Positions 33,715 through 45,986 of a DNA stretch of 64,000 bases are shown here, piece by piece (the stretch's first letter is position 1; each line of letters starts with the position of its first letter). Source of the DNA: Chalara sp. BL73 (taxonomy: Eukaryota > Ascomycota > Leotiomycetes > Helotiales); the NCBI GenBank assembly GCA_918026815.1, contig CAKJVC010000123.1, positions 434,001-498,000 on the forward strand. Reading direction: 5' to 3'. A program made the position numbers and the translations under genes. Under the pieces are notes generated by a model. That model made no database searches and was not told the DNA's origin. It saw only the letters and a program-made list of their open reading frames with translations.

Positions 33715-34222
33715 CAATCATTGCCCATGAGAAGGTACAATCTTCAGGCTTCTTTAAGATCGGTCAGGTATTTTCAACACGGTGGACAGAACCGTACTCG
33801 CCGAAATCTCCTCAGCCAATAAAACGTCCATACTCCGAAGTTGCTAAATTTTGACCGAAAAGCTACCCGCATCTCCCTCAATGGATTTGAGCACCTTGCT
33901 CGTCCAGATTCGGGATCACAGGTTGACATAATGTCTAAACAGTTCGTCAGACATCTACATTTGAGTTGGGTAGTGGGAAGCGCATTCAATCAGTGGGAAG
34001 AGTTCCGCCTCCATGTGGCTTTGTGGTGATGAAACCTCGTTTGAAGCTGTGTGTTTTCATGTTCTTGAGACATGTATGGCTCCAATCATTCTTGGGATGG
34101 ATTTTATAAAGAAGACGAGTTTGCTCAAGACCAAAAGGGATCTTCTGGTCGATTGTCCTAAATCTTGGTTTGGGAAACTGCCTGCATTGAAATTTATTGG
34201 TCGACTCAAGAGCCAAAATTAG
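33715..34222 (+). pseudogene. Retropepsin-like aspartic protease fragment, copy 1 (decayed)
   Basis: Three frames carry pieces. One (about 33748-33854) reads SGFFKIGQVFSTRWTEP and ends in TGA; it recalls the FF(K)xGxVF opening of the fungal DUF6590 domain. A second (33841-34029) carries RISLNGFEHLARPDSGSQVDIMSKQF, where DSG fits the retropepsin active-site triad D-S/T-G. A third (34013-34222) carries FHVLETCMAPIILGMDFI, the usual C-terminal hydrophobic part of a retropepsin fold (ILGxDF). No continuous frame joins them. It is the upstream partner of the next entry, to which it is clearly related (DSGS-x2-DIMS; HVLE/HVLP...GMDF/SEAF). Confidence 0.55.
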
Positions 34223-35042
34223 TTTCTCCGCCGAAGGACAACATCTTACTGGTTGTGCAGATTCCGGCTCAGACCTTGATATAATGTCGCTGAGTTGCGC
34301 CATGCGTTCAGGATTTGACGTGAACGGTGAGCAGAAAAACCGTACTCAGATACAGCTTGCGGATGGATCTGTGGTCGAAAACGTTGGCACAGTACACATT
34401 CCATCTCTTGAAACCAAGGGATTGGGTCATCGTGACATAGATTTACACGTCCTACCAGAGCCAGCTTGTGATGTTGTATTCAGCGAAGCATTTCTAGATA
34501 AAACAGATGTCTTCAATACATGCGTAGAGATCGTTGAAACACCAGGTTCATCCTTCTTTGGTTTGAGCATATTAATTAATTTAGGACCCATCCAAAGATT
34601 CATAAATAGATATATCAAAACCCTTTTAAAACAAGCGGAGCCTGGCAGACAATAACTACAACAACACGAAGCGGAGCTTGAGGCTGAGCGATATCGTCGG
34701 CGTCTAAGGAGCTTGGAAGTTGAACGCACCGAGGACCCAAACCAAGTCATCATTGCCGAGGGAACAGAATCCGAAAGGAGAAAACAATTTGATGAAAGCC
34801 CTAGAAGTTGTCGTTACTGTATACCGAAAGATCAGAAACCATTGAGTTCTACGTATCAGATCAGCCTTACGCACACAACCTCTCGAAACAGCGAACAAGG
34901 CGCTAAAAATGACTGGAAAAGAAGTCCAGCAAACTTCTTCATGGTATCATACTATGCGGCCCAAGATTCAAGCCGCAATGACTTTGATGAATTTCATATC
35001 ATTGATGTTGTTGGATATGTTCCGACCTTCGCAAGCATTTAA
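34197..35042 (+). pseudogene. Retropepsin-like aspartic protease plus coiled coil, copy 2 (one stop)
   Basis: A single frame runs from about 34197 to 35042 with one interruption, TAA at 34653-34655. The first half has the retropepsin pattern: AKISFSAEGQHLTGCADSGSDLDIMS (catalytic DSG), IQLADGSVVENVGTV, then IDLHVLPEPACDVVFSEAFL. The second half (QHEAELEAERYRRRLRSLE...ESERRKQFDE) is a Glu/Arg-rich coiled coil ending in a Ser/Thr/Tyr-rich tail. The stop falls where the context suggests Gln (RQ-stop-LQQHEAEL), as a CAA-to-TAA change would give. No reverse transcriptase or integrase is nearby, so it need not be a retrotransposon; fungi carry stand-alone genes of this type. No ATG is obvious at the start. 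Confidence 0.6.
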
Positions 35043-37012
35043 GTATATTTATCAGCTGCTATTCAAGTAAGTAACAGTGCATAGCTTCAAACCCTTACCA
35101 GATACATGAAACATAATCTGACCTGCCATAGTCATTTCCCATAGTTTCTAAGCTGCTGCGCCAGTTGGCGACCATATCGCCTTTCTTAGCCTGACTCGAT
35201 CAGTATGATGTAAGCGAGGACTTTCGTAGTGATCGTTATTTCCTTACCATGAGAAATCACGCATCGGGAATATCTACGCTCTCATTGCGGGCAGTGCGAG
35301 AGCGATTAGCACAGGCCGGATATCCTATTGATTGGAACTTGTTGGAATACTTTTAGCGCCGCTCTCCATTGCCTTTCCAAAAGAACAACCAGCCTTTCCA
35401 ATTCCTGTACATTAGAGTTGAAAACCTCCTTTTATCGGACATGTAGAAGTGAAGAGGCTCTGACAGGGCGTGAGAATAATATCGTGTAAATGGGAAGATG
35501 CTATGGAGAGTGAACAGGATAGATGTGTCAATGCAGTGAACGAATTTCGCTTAGAGATTTTGAATCCAAGGCATTTTCAAGACACAGTTTTCTATTACTT
35601 CCTTTCGAATGAGCTACTTCTTTAAGGCAGCCGTGATAAAGAATGGCCGACTCTCCCTCTAGCGTATATACCTATCATTCATCCTGACCCCACACGTTCT
35701 AACTAAACAACCAATACCCATCAACCGCCGAGATACTGTTAGGCTATTATATATACGCGATATCCTCTAGCTCCTTCGCGGTGCAATACAAACCGGCTCG
35801 TTCTGCCATCACGCTGATATACTTTCGTCGTCAACTCAAACTTCTCTACTCTACTCCTCCCACCACATCCCATTCCAATTCCAAGATCTGATCATCTGGC
35901 GTAAGCACGAGCAACACGTCTCAAACACCTACCTCATAGCAGAAGGCTCCAAATGGAACCCAGCATACCAGAATATCCCAGGAAAATAGAACATGAGATG
36001 ATATCTCACAGCATCAATCAATCAAGCTGGAAGAAGAAGAAGAAGAGGAGAGCCCGGCGAAGAAAGGATAACTAACCAAGCGCCACACATGAAGCGAGAT
36101 AGATACTGCGGTTTCACCGCCATCCCGGGGCTGCTCTCTACCTTTTCACAGCGACGATGTTCGAACCAGGGATGAAGCTTGGAGGGAAGCAGAATCCCGC
36201 TACCGCAGGCCCGAAAACAAGCACGTAAGGCCCGCAAATCCAGCGACCCTACGGCCTGCGAGGCCCCCTCGCCGCGAAAAGGGGCCACGACGCCGGAGAG
36301 ATGGGTTTGCGGGGACGAGGGAGCCGGGGGGGACCAGGCGTTCAAAACCTCACGATCGCTCCTGCGGCACCTCGCTCGCGGGGAGATAATTGGCTTTCCC
36401 AGCCTGCCCCCCCCCAACCCCTGGCTGGCTTATCCAAGGTACGTTTCTGAGCTTTGGGACATGCCATCTTGGTGAAGGGTATACCTCCGCAGGAAGGATG
36501 ATCGGCAGAGCTGATCACATGGTGCCTCTTCTGATAATCACCAGCTCTGGGGGGGATCTCTTTTCGGCAGGGGTAGGAATTCGCAACCTGGTATATAAGC
36601 TCTCAGGTAGAAAACGGAGCCCGATTCCGGGCGTGCCCTTCATGTGATGGTGTATCTTTCCCATCTCTGCAAGGTCGGTAGGAGGACCCGCTGTTTGCGG
36701 ATACGGGGGGGGGACAACCATCAGAGAGTTTGCGGAACATGGAGACGTGGTTTCCTGGCGAGCAAAACGTCTCGTTCGACGGCGCGGGTGAAATCTATTT
36801 TGGCGTTTTCGAAGAAAAAAAGGGTAGGGAATGCCCGTTGGCGCCACGGTTCCCGTGATCTCTGCATGTATGTTTGAATCCCCTCTTACATATCTGGCAA
36901 GAGCCGACTGCAATATACCGTGTAGCAGAGAATCTGAGTCGGGCAACGGATAAGATACCCTCCGGTATGAGGTTGTGTAGCGGTGAGGACGAAGCTACCA
37001 GATTCCGAGAGC

Positions 37013-37065
37013 GCGCAGAGAGGAGAGAGGGAGAGAGAAAGAGAGATAGAGAGAGAGAGAGAGAG
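37013..37065 (+). repeat. GA-rich microsatellite
   Basis: A stretch of GAGA with a few A or T interruptions, about 50 bases, in gene-free DNA. Confidence 0.85.
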
Positions 37066-37424
37066 TTTGCAAGATGCATCACAGACGTGGTGCCAAGTTT
37101 GTGGTGTCGCTACGATCGAAAGTTTATACTGCATGCCACCAGCCCGCGATACAAGGGAGCTTGTCGGGTAAGGTTAGCAAACTCACGACAATTGCCATTG
37201 CCGTTTTCAAACTTTGATATCCCATGTATGGTTCGTTGAAATAGCCGTGATGAACGCTTACAAATGCTGCTATCAGAGATCGTTACTGGGAGCTGCATAA
37301 AACTTATGGGATGGTATGATACGTCATAGAGCGTAGGGAACACCTATGCTTTGGAAACCTGAGAAGCTTTGGGAGCAATACCGCTTTTACTTAAAAAGCG
37401 CGGATCTCAGAGCTGTGGTACCTT

Positions 37425-37505
37425 CGAATGGAAAATACACGGTTCAAGCCCGGGCTAGCGACCCGTAGGATACGCCTAACCATTTGAGCCACGGCCGGCA
37501 CTCAG
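37425..37505 (-). other. tRNA-like sequence (possible Pol III-derived repeat)
   Basis: Read on the minus strand it starts GCCGGCCG and continues TGGCTCAAATGG, a good match to the tRNA A box. About 40 bases later comes GGCTTGAACC, a B box with two changes. Stems do not pair well enough for a working tRNA. It may be a decayed tRNA or the head of a SINE-like element. Related B-box-like sequences lie at about 36.16 and 38.76 kb on the same strand. Confidence 0.3.
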
Positions 37506-40500
37506 TCCTGCACGAGATGCCGTGTTCCTTTGAACAGGCGATCCTTTCGATCTCCTGCGCTGTTGGCATTCACGCAGGAAAATGCTACAATGATGGCCAG
37601 GCAAGACTGGAACAAGCCATATCTGAAAACCGCTCAGAGGCATACAGATGTTCGTGGCCTGGTACCATAATCCTAGGTTGCCAATAAGGGCAAACGATAA
37701 GCCTTGGAGATAAACGACGCGTTCGACTTCTAAGGTCCCTTTCTCTCGGCTACTCAATTGTCAGCTTTTGAGGATAAGCATGGCTTGAAGTTTGTGGAGA
37801 TAAGCATGGTGCAAAGAGCGAGGCGTTTTTTGAATACTATAGTTCAAAGCCTAATAGCAGGGGAAATACGGGTTACTTTTCACCATGTCGTCAAACAGGG
37901 ATCGTTCAGCACCTTCACGTGCCGCCTATGCATAATTACTTTCTTTTTGTCGCAGAAGTATATATACATGTCCAGTACCTCGATGGCACCAGCTCACAAA
38001 CAACCGTTAAAGGCAACTTTGCCGGTACCTGCCGTAATTGGTGGGATGAATTACACACCACCACAATGATTTTTATCCCAGCCATCAGCTATTAAAATGC
38101 CGGCCCGAACAAATGAGGCGGCCGTAGCTTCCAAGCCAGACCCCGCGCTGGTGTTGCACAGTAACGTACTGGCATAAGATTCGCACCATTCAGGAACATA
38201 GGAACATACGTCATATGAAAACGGGACCAGCTCATCTGCCAAATACGAGGAAGAAAAATAGCGGCTTGTCAAAAGGTGGAGAGAGGCCGCTCGGCACAAC
38301 CATGGCAAAGGCCACCCGGGTCCGCCTGATGCCCGAACCTTGGGACATTTCGGCACGATATCGGGATATGAAAGTTTCAAGGGGAGGATATCTCTCCTCC
38401 TGGCCGCGTCAACAGTCATGCTGCCCGACTGCAACGCTGCCGGGTGAAGGGCTGAATCTTGAGAATTGCCTAGACCCTTCCCTCGTATAGAGTTTGTAGT
38501 GGCTGTATGGAAGCCAATCCCGTTCCTCCTGAACGAACAATCAAGATGAGAAAGGAAGATAAATGTACAACTCAGAGAGGGCAGGTCTTGGGACAGCAGC
38601 TCAAGCTACCCCTCCCAAGGGATGTCGTCCTCACAACCTTTTGCTGGACAAGACAAGGCCCATGCTGTCTCTTATCATTTAAGATTGCGGGAAATGAAAG
38701 CCCAGAAAAGCCACTTTCTGACCTATCGTATCCTCGCTTCCAGATGGCCGGCGACAGGACTGGAACCAGGGCCCCTGGTGCGTCGATCTGGGATGCCTTG
38801 GCTTGTCAGTAAATATTGCGGGTTGGTGTAATAGGGCAATTTAGGGATTCCTATGTGCTGTTCTGCATATGGCGGTAGATGCGGGGCGGCCTGTGCTCCG
38901 CGCGTCTGTCAAACATTCTGCTCCTCAGATACTGTATATTCACTGACCTTCAACCTGGGCTAGTCTACAGCTTCCGGGCAATGGCGCAATCTATACCAGA
39001 ATGAGATATTTCCGGTGCGTCATCTTGATATGTTGTGAGATTGTGACACAATGCCTGTTGGAGGAATTATATATGAGCCCACGAGACGGTCGCTTTTGCC
39101 ACATTGTTTCCACATGGTTATGCAACAAACCAGTCCTGGAAAGTGCCTGAGGACGGAGCGATTATGTGCCATCAACCTGCCTTGCAGTATCAATTCGCTC
39201 GTGATTCAAAACCCGAAGCAGTGCTGTTGTCTACCGAATGTAGCTTTCTTGATTATGTGAAGTATCAATTATAATGATCTGCTGTATCAGATGTATCGTC
39301 GGGTGCAGATGTAGGAGAAAGATGATCTGAAGGGCCGTGCGGAATATATTATTGGCGGTGGATATATCATACACGTCGCTAATGAGGCTTGTAAAGAAAA
39401 CTTATCCGTCTGACATTTTTTGATAAAATTGATCCGCGATAGCCTTCAACACTGGCCATTTCTATACCATCTCTTCATGAGCATTCCCCATGTTTGAGAC
39501 GGAGAGCTTGAGCATGGGTGACTTTGTGGTGCGGAGTGCGGCCCCTGGATTAAGTCGTAATACATGAGCTGTCATCTGAACAGATCTATTGGCGATAAGG
39601 CTTTATCGGCCGTTATATGGTTGTGTGCACGACATGAAGCCACAGTAGTAACGGCTAGGTGATAATTCATCTGTTTGGATAGGATTTGTGGTGCCCACAG
39701 ATTAGTCAAGCACCCCTTCTCGAGATTATGGCTGATTCACTAAATGACTTGAGTGGCCATTTGAGTTGTCACCGCACCAAGTACATATACATAGGTTTTT
39801 AACTTATGTGTGTGGATACCGTGAAACATATGCAAAGTAGGCCTGTTTGTACCCCCACGCGGCTGTTGCGATGTGGCTGGTGGAGTTGATTCAGATGTAT
39901 ATATATCTGTCTCTTATTGGGCGCGTATTACGGGAAAAAAACCCGCTTAATGATTGGTATCTGAATTAAAGAAGCTCAATATTTCTTATGTTGAGAGACC
40001 TCTGAGGTGTGTAGTTCAGGTTTCTACTCCATACGTTGGCCTGGGCATGGGATGTCATTGTCGGAAGTGCCCGCTGAACCAAAAGTGGACAATCCATCCA
40101 GTAGTGTTAGATATAACCTGTCGCTAGGAAAGTCTTGAGTTGCTTGACTACCGTTCCTCATCTCTGGCATATGCCAACCTTATCATGCCGTCGCCCTGGT
40201 CCAATACCTAGATGAAACGTAGGCCTTTGACGACACAACCTACAGCCTATTTCTCATGAGTTCAAGTATGCGACAGCGGATATTGAAAGCCTCCTTTAGC
40301 TGTGCCTCGAGGTTCTGTCTTCTACGGAACAAATATAATATTTACGCAAATACTTCGCGGGGCTTCTTTAAAGTACCATCTGCAAAAAAATTGTGTCTCG
40401 ATTTGATGGCGCGATTCATGGTAGAAGTAAGTCCCTGAGCGCCAACTTTGTCAGATTCTTAATCAACACTTCTCATGATATCTTTAATGTAAATAAACAG

Positions 40501-41849
40501 CCCTAAGATTAGAATGTACAAAGTGGTGTGAGCAATAAAGGACGGGCAAACTAAGAATCATTTGACGACTAAACAGAGTTGATTCCCAACATTTAGAAGC
40601 TGCAGATCTGAAAGTTGGGAGGTTCCGTACGTGATGGGAGTAAAGATATACTGTTCAATCAGAATTCGGTTACAGATCTGCTGGATGACAAAGTTGACAG
40701 GTATTACTATTTTAGGAATACCTCTTCTTGGAGCTTGTGCTGATCCTTCTGTTCCTTGGACTCTCAAGGTGTAAGTATATCCTGAAGCCTTGTCAGTCTC
40801 TTTTCAACTTGAGGATCCATCAACACCCATAACTTCTCATGTCATATATCTGAAGTGCTTAAGTAAAATAATGCTCTAGACCAAAGGCAAGCATCACGTT
40901 TTCCGAGGGGTATCAAAAGTGTAACAGGAAGACATCGTTCTAGCTACTCAACCTTTACAAAAACTGCCGCGCCAACCGAATTCATAAAACTCTACATGTT
41001 TTTGGTCTGCGAGAAGACCAAGTTGGCAGAGCCAGCGGAGAGAAATGCTATATAAAAAAAGGGCCCTGTTGATCTCCTGCAGGAAGGCCTGGTCTTCCGA
41101 TGCATTTTCGGGCCCACTTCTGATAGCTAAAAGATTAACGACGTAAGAAAGTATGCGCAGTGCTTTATGCAGAAAGGCAATCGAAATTAATTTAAGCTCA
41201 AGTTTTAAGATGTTTGGGAAGCAACAGCGGAAATGTGGCAAAGCACTTCCTGAGTAATACCATATAATGCCAACCGAGGCAAACACAAAGAGACCAACTG
41301 AACTTCCATTATTCTTAATTTCCATCGTTATTTTGTGCTGTTCTGAATCTTAACAAGGAGCTACCTTATCAATATCCCAAACTCTGGAACACGACAGCCA
41401 GGGGCACCAGTGTGTCAATGCCAAATGTCAATACAATAACAAATATGGATATGTGAACTGTAGTCGCCAAACCCACCCTCAGGCTAACTAAATAAGGTCA
41501 ATGATAGTCTGCATCACAACCCTCTTTTATGTTCCCACACTAGGCATGCGTGATGAATAAATAGTATTGTTGTCTTCCTTGTTTGCTCTCTGCAATATTC
41601 TTCGTCAGCAAGGTAGAAGGTTTGGCAGTTCGTTGGTTGCACCTCGTCCACTGAGCCTCGATCTTCGGCGCATTGGCGCTACCCCTTAGCAGCCGAGGGT
41701 CTCGCCGGAAACATCGGTATAATTGTTGCATTGTTGATGGGGATGATACAGATGTTCCTAGTCGTGTTAATGAGAAGTTATTATGATTCTGCAAGTATGG
41801 AATGCTGGCTGCTTCCTCACTCACCACACAGGAATTGATCCATTTCACT

Positions 41850-41885
41850 CATTTCCTCCCCTCCCTTCCCTTCCCTTCCCTTCTC
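41850..41885 (+). repeat. (TTCCC)n microsatellite
   Basis: Repeated CTCCC/TTCCC units, about 35 bases, in non-coding DNA. Confidence 0.8.
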
Positions 41886-42828
41886 CTCCCCACCCGCTGG
41901 TTGGTCTTGGTGTGGCGTTAAGGAAGCGCTTGGCGGATATTTGAGACATAAGATGGGAAGTTGGGAAGATGGGGGTGGAGGGGCAGAAATGGACAGGCTT
42001 CGGCTTCTTTTCCGGTTATGATCGCCTGTTAGCCACGATCCAGAACACCTGCACCGTCTGGGCTTCGTCAGGGCTTCGCACAACCTGCAGGACGGCATAG
42101 TGGAAGGTTTGATGTCGCTACTGGATAGCCAAGCGACGCGGTTGTTCGGCGAAGATTTGTATTCACAATATGGTTGGCTTCCCGAATGAATGCGCGGCCG
42201 AGGAGGTCATAGTACTTGGTTTCCTAGACATCCGGTAATGCTATCCATGCCCCTTCATGCGATATCCAAGTACTACCATTCGATCGAGATAAATGAGACG
42301 AGTCGCTTTAATGCAATCTACTGCAAAGAGATGCAGTGCGGGCTGCAGCCCATGCCATCCATCAACCGTGCAGCAATATGCAGCAGCCTCATCATCCACT
42401 GAACTCTGTCTTTGTAACCGTTACCAGTCTGATACCTGTAGCTGGAGCAGGAGAGGGAGTTAAAAGAAGGTATTATAACTGCAGGTTTATTTAATCCAGG
42501 TCAAGGAGGAGGGGCGAGAGGCTCTCTCTCCCGTGCACGAGGGTGCAAGCGCTCCCTGCCTATCAGTGGCATCCTGATCGCATCGTGCTAACGCCAAACC
42601 CATGTGCCATATGTTTTGTTGGCTAACTGATGTTCGAACGATGGGCTACCTACTCCGCAATCGAGATAAGATCATGATGGGGCCGTGAAGTAGGGAGGAT
42701 GGATGAGGGGTTTTCAATAGGATATCCCTCAATAAATGAGGATGGGGATTGTACGCTGTAGGCGAGATGAATAGCCAGTGTTTTTCTTCGTTCGTGGTGT
42801 ATTAAATTGGAGCCCTTTGATACTGTAT

Positions 42829-42853
42829 ATATAGAGAGAGAGAGAGAGAGAGG
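42829..42853 (+). repeat. TA/GA microsatellite
   Basis: TATATATA runs straight into a perfect (GA)n of about nine units. Confidence 0.85.
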
Positions 42854-43330
42854 TGGTGAGGGAGGAAGGGATGGTAGGATAGCCATCGGAGATAGACACG
42901 GGCAACGCAAAGAAAAAGCTTGATGGATTTTCATTAGCATATCATAACATAACATACGGGCATATGCACAATTTGAATCGAGTCAAATAGGATAATTATA
43001 ATATTACCTGCTTTAGCGTGAGGATGATGTGTTTTGGGGGTGAGGAATTTAGGAGCAAATTTGGTTTTTAATTTTTAATTTTTTCGTCCGTCCCTTTTAT
43101 TTTTCATTTGTCTTTCTTTCTTTAGGGACCCCCAGCAGGCTTATTTATAGGCCAAAGAGGGTTAAGCGGGTATCTCACAGCTCCAGCAGCAGCGGGCAGC
43201 GGCAACTCCAGACCCCCCCCAAGCGAGAGACGAGGGACGAGGGCGAGACATGTCAAGTGGAGAGTGAAGTGGAGATTGTAATGTAGTGTAGTGGAGAAAG
43301 AGAAAGAGAAAAGTCTGTAGCTCGTCTAGA

Positions 43331-43365
43331 AGAGAGAGAGGGAGAGGGAGAGAGAGAGAGAGAGA
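43331..43365 (+). repeat. GA microsatellite
   Basis: About 35 bases of GAGAGG/GAGA units, near the putative Reg1-like promoter. Confidence 0.85.
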
Positions 43366-44181
43366 CAAAGCAAGCAAAATCTCCCAAATCTTGCGTCTTC
43401 TTTGCCTTTGCCTTAGCACTGTGGCTTGGCTACTGTACTGTACTTGGATTGTACTGTACTTCTCCACTTACCCCTACAAGCCCCTTCTCTCGCCTCTACT
43501 CGTCCCCTCCCCTCCCCCCTCCGTCGCCCCCCAGCAAAAACACTCACCCTTATGAAAACTTACAAGCAACCCAGTATGAACTTTAAACTTCACTAAAGCT
43601 GCTCCATATTCGACCGATTTCTCCTCTTTTGCCTTGACCCTCCCACAACCTCAACATCCTCTCCTCCTCCTCCTCCTCCTACTACTTACTTCTCACTCCT
43701 CTCCTTTCCTTCGAATAATATCATCATCTTCTTCTTCTTTAGTTTGACCAACCCTCTCTCCTCTCTCCTCCCTCCGCCCGCCCGCCCCCCCAAAAACCAA
43801 GTAATATATCCCTTCCATCGACCCCCCCCCCCCTCCCAACAGGCGTTTTCCTGTCGTTTATCGATCCCCCACGTTCAGGTCCCAAACGGCTGGCTCAAGA
43901 CATCGGGCTTTACCCTCTGTGTCACCGCTATCTGCATTCCTCCCAATCTCACAATTTCACGCGTTTCTTAACAACAATTCCAGCCTGATATTAATGAAAG
44001 TACAAATACAATTCGTCGCTGGAAGAAGGGAGCAAGTGCGTAGGATCTGTCACACCTCACCTTGGATACGCGAAGACACGAACGGGAGGAGGAATTAGCA
44101 CTTTCGGCTCGTTGGTCCAAGTGACCCTAAATATCTTCTGCTGCCACACAACGGGAGACCGACTCCATTGTCACATCGAGA

Positions 44182-45986
44182 ATGGCCGTGGTGCTCAACT
44201 CGGAGGAGAACAGCTACTTCTCGTCCAGCAGTTTGCGTCGCTCGAATTCGCAGCCCAAATTCGTCACACACTCATACTCCAAAGGTCCTGCAAGATCGAA
44301 GAGCTCCGTCGCATTGGGCTCATTAATTCCACAGAACGACTCGGCATCTTCCTCGGAAGAGCCATCTCCTACCATTCTTCACGCCGACTCGACCGCACCA
44401 TCTTTCTCCTCGACGCCTGCCAGCAGCCTCTCTCTCGGCGAGCCAGAGGACGACGACCAGATTCTCTTCCCCTCATACGACTCGGTGGGATACTACGATC
44501 AGGCCGAGGATCTGGAACCTCCTGCCAGTCCTCGCACAGGCGACTCCTACACCGTTACGCCAACATCCAACACTACATCGACCACCGTGTCGCGGCCGGA
44601 CTCACCCGAGCAGATCGAGCATGCCGAGGATGATAGCGCCGTGCGAACGCAGCCTTCAAGGCATGTAGACTATTTATCGCATAATTGGAAGGAGGAAGAC
44701 ATTTGGTCGTCCTGGAAGTTGATTGTTTCGAAGCGAAGTGCCTACAATAACAGCGCACGTTTGGAGAATGCCTCATGGCGAACGTGGATCAAGTCGAAGA
44801 ACAAGCTCAAGACCGTTTCTCCGGAAACATTAAATTGGTTAGTTTTCTGGCATTGATGGGGAGCAAATTACTGGGTGTGATTTCGAATTTGATCTGGGAC
44901 TAACTATTCTTTAGGCTCAAAGATTGCGATGTTACATGGCTGTATGGACCTCTCCAGCCCGGGTCATCGAAGCCATTTTTAACATCTACCGGATCTGCGT
45001 CTCCAAACAGTAGCAGTCGGATTTCAAAATCGAACTCGTTCTTGCAGAAGAAGCCAATATTAAAGAAAAGGAGCATGTCGGAGATAATGCTACAAAAATC
45101 AATTTCCTCCTCGTCTCTTTTGAAGCAAGCAGCTGCTGCTGTACATGCGCAGCAATCAATAACAATGAATAGGCCCAGCATTGGCAGGGCAAGATCGGAA
45201 TTCACATCAATACACTATCCCTCTAGGAGGTTGAGCCACGAGAACCATCCAAGTATGCTATCATCCATATCTTCATCAGGACTGCAGTCACCATATCCAG
45301 GCGAAAAGAAACACATCCATTTCAATGAGTCTGTTGAGCAATGCATAGCAATTGATATTAAGGGTGACGAGGAAGAGGAGCTAGAACCAGAACCTGCCTA
45401 TGATGATGATAGTGATTCTGATGATGGAGGCGTGATGATGAAGAGAAGCAACTCTCGGAAAAAGCTACCGCCACTGCATCGCCCAAAGCCAAATATAAAT
45501 AAGGAGAGCAAAACAATTGAGATGTTGCCATCGACCACATTGAAGTACCGGGGTGATACTCCTGAGCCACCGGAAACAGCAATGAAGCACAGCAGCAATA
45601 ACTATTGGAGTGGAAGCAAATTGTCACCTTCACCATCGCAAGAGACGCTTCGGCCATCAAAACCATCAACGCGGATGCTATTAGGGGGTGACGAGGACGA
45701 AGATGATGCGGAAGTAGACTGGCAACCTCCCAGTGGCTTTGCCGGCCGAAAAAACAGCATTGCAGTCAACCATGATCGAATGAATGGCTTGCATATATCC
45801 GGTTCGTCATCAGATCTGGATCAGCAGCCATCAGGCATGCGGCGAACCCCATCGGGAATGTTCATGCCCTACGAAGAAGATGAAGACGACGTCGTCTCCG
45901 AGGGATTGTTCGGCAAGGTTGTCGACACTGTAAATACAGCCAAGGATATTGCGCACGTAATCTGGAACGTGGGTTGGAGGAGATAA
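44182..45986 (+). CDS. Reg1/Hex2-like PP1 regulatory protein (DUF1752)
   Basis: Predicted regulatory subunit that targets protein phosphatase 1 (Glc7) in glucose repression by acting on Snf1 kinase. Predicted 575 residues. Exons: 44182-44837 and 44915-45986; the intron splits a Trp codon in LNWLKDCDVTWLYGPLQP. The DUF1752 domain (about 178-240) includes WKEEDIWSSWKLIVSKRSAY and ENASWRTWIKSKNKLKTV. The PP1-docking motif of the RVxF class is KKHIHFNESVEQCIAID, with I353 and F355 as the key positions; this block is the hallmark of fungal Reg1 proteins. The C-terminal GLFGKVVDTVNTAKDIAHVIWNVGWR is also typical of filamentous fungi. The rest is Ser-rich and disordered, with acidic patches. The family call is firm; the role in carbon repression is inferred from yeast. 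Confidence 0.88.

Larger units (their letters stand above)
35043..41849. other. Gene-poor stretch, first part (6.8 kb)
   Basis: No gene with a recognisable family. From 36.1 to 38.8 kb the sequence is more GC-rich, with short open frames on both strands, three minus-strand sequences resembling the internal B box of tRNA genes (36.16, 37.44 and 38.76 kb), and a GA-repeat at 37.01-37.07 kb. From 38.9 to 41.5 kb it is ordinary AT-rich spacer. A 125-codon minus-strand frame (41325-40948) begins with ATG and has two hydrophobic stretches but no known motif; I do not call it. A 127-codon minus frame at 38434-38051 lacks a usable full-length ATG. Confidence 0.4.
41886..44181. promoter_or_regulatory. 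Upstream region and leader of the Reg1-like gene
   Basis: No protein gene was recognised. The stretch has promoter character near its right end: TACTGTACTGTACTT at about 43431-43444 and GTACTGTACT at about 43451-43460, GA microsatellites at 42829-42853 and 43331-43365, then dense pyrimidine tracts (CTCCTCCTCC at about 43662-43680, C runs near 43825). Several short upstream ATG frames occur between 43.9 and 44.18 kb, so the leader is probably long and may carry uORFs. Confidence 0.5.

Noticed and set aside
33715..35042. Complete LTR retrotransposon
   Set aside because: No reverse transcriptase, RNase H, integrase or LTR pair was recognised in the surrounding sequence.
38051..38434. 127-codon minus-strand open frame with four cysteines near its C terminus
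   Set aside because: The full-length frame starts at a non-ATG codon, shows no signal peptide and lies in the GC-rich island where long frames arise by chance.
40948..41325. 125-codon minus-strand open frame with hydrophobic stretches
   Set aside because: No family match, isolated in AT-rich spacer and without clear promoter or intron signals; not enough to call a gene.
44112..44633. 173-codon frame overlapping the first exon of the Reg1-like gene
   Set aside because: It is an out-of-frame shadow of a recognised coding exon.
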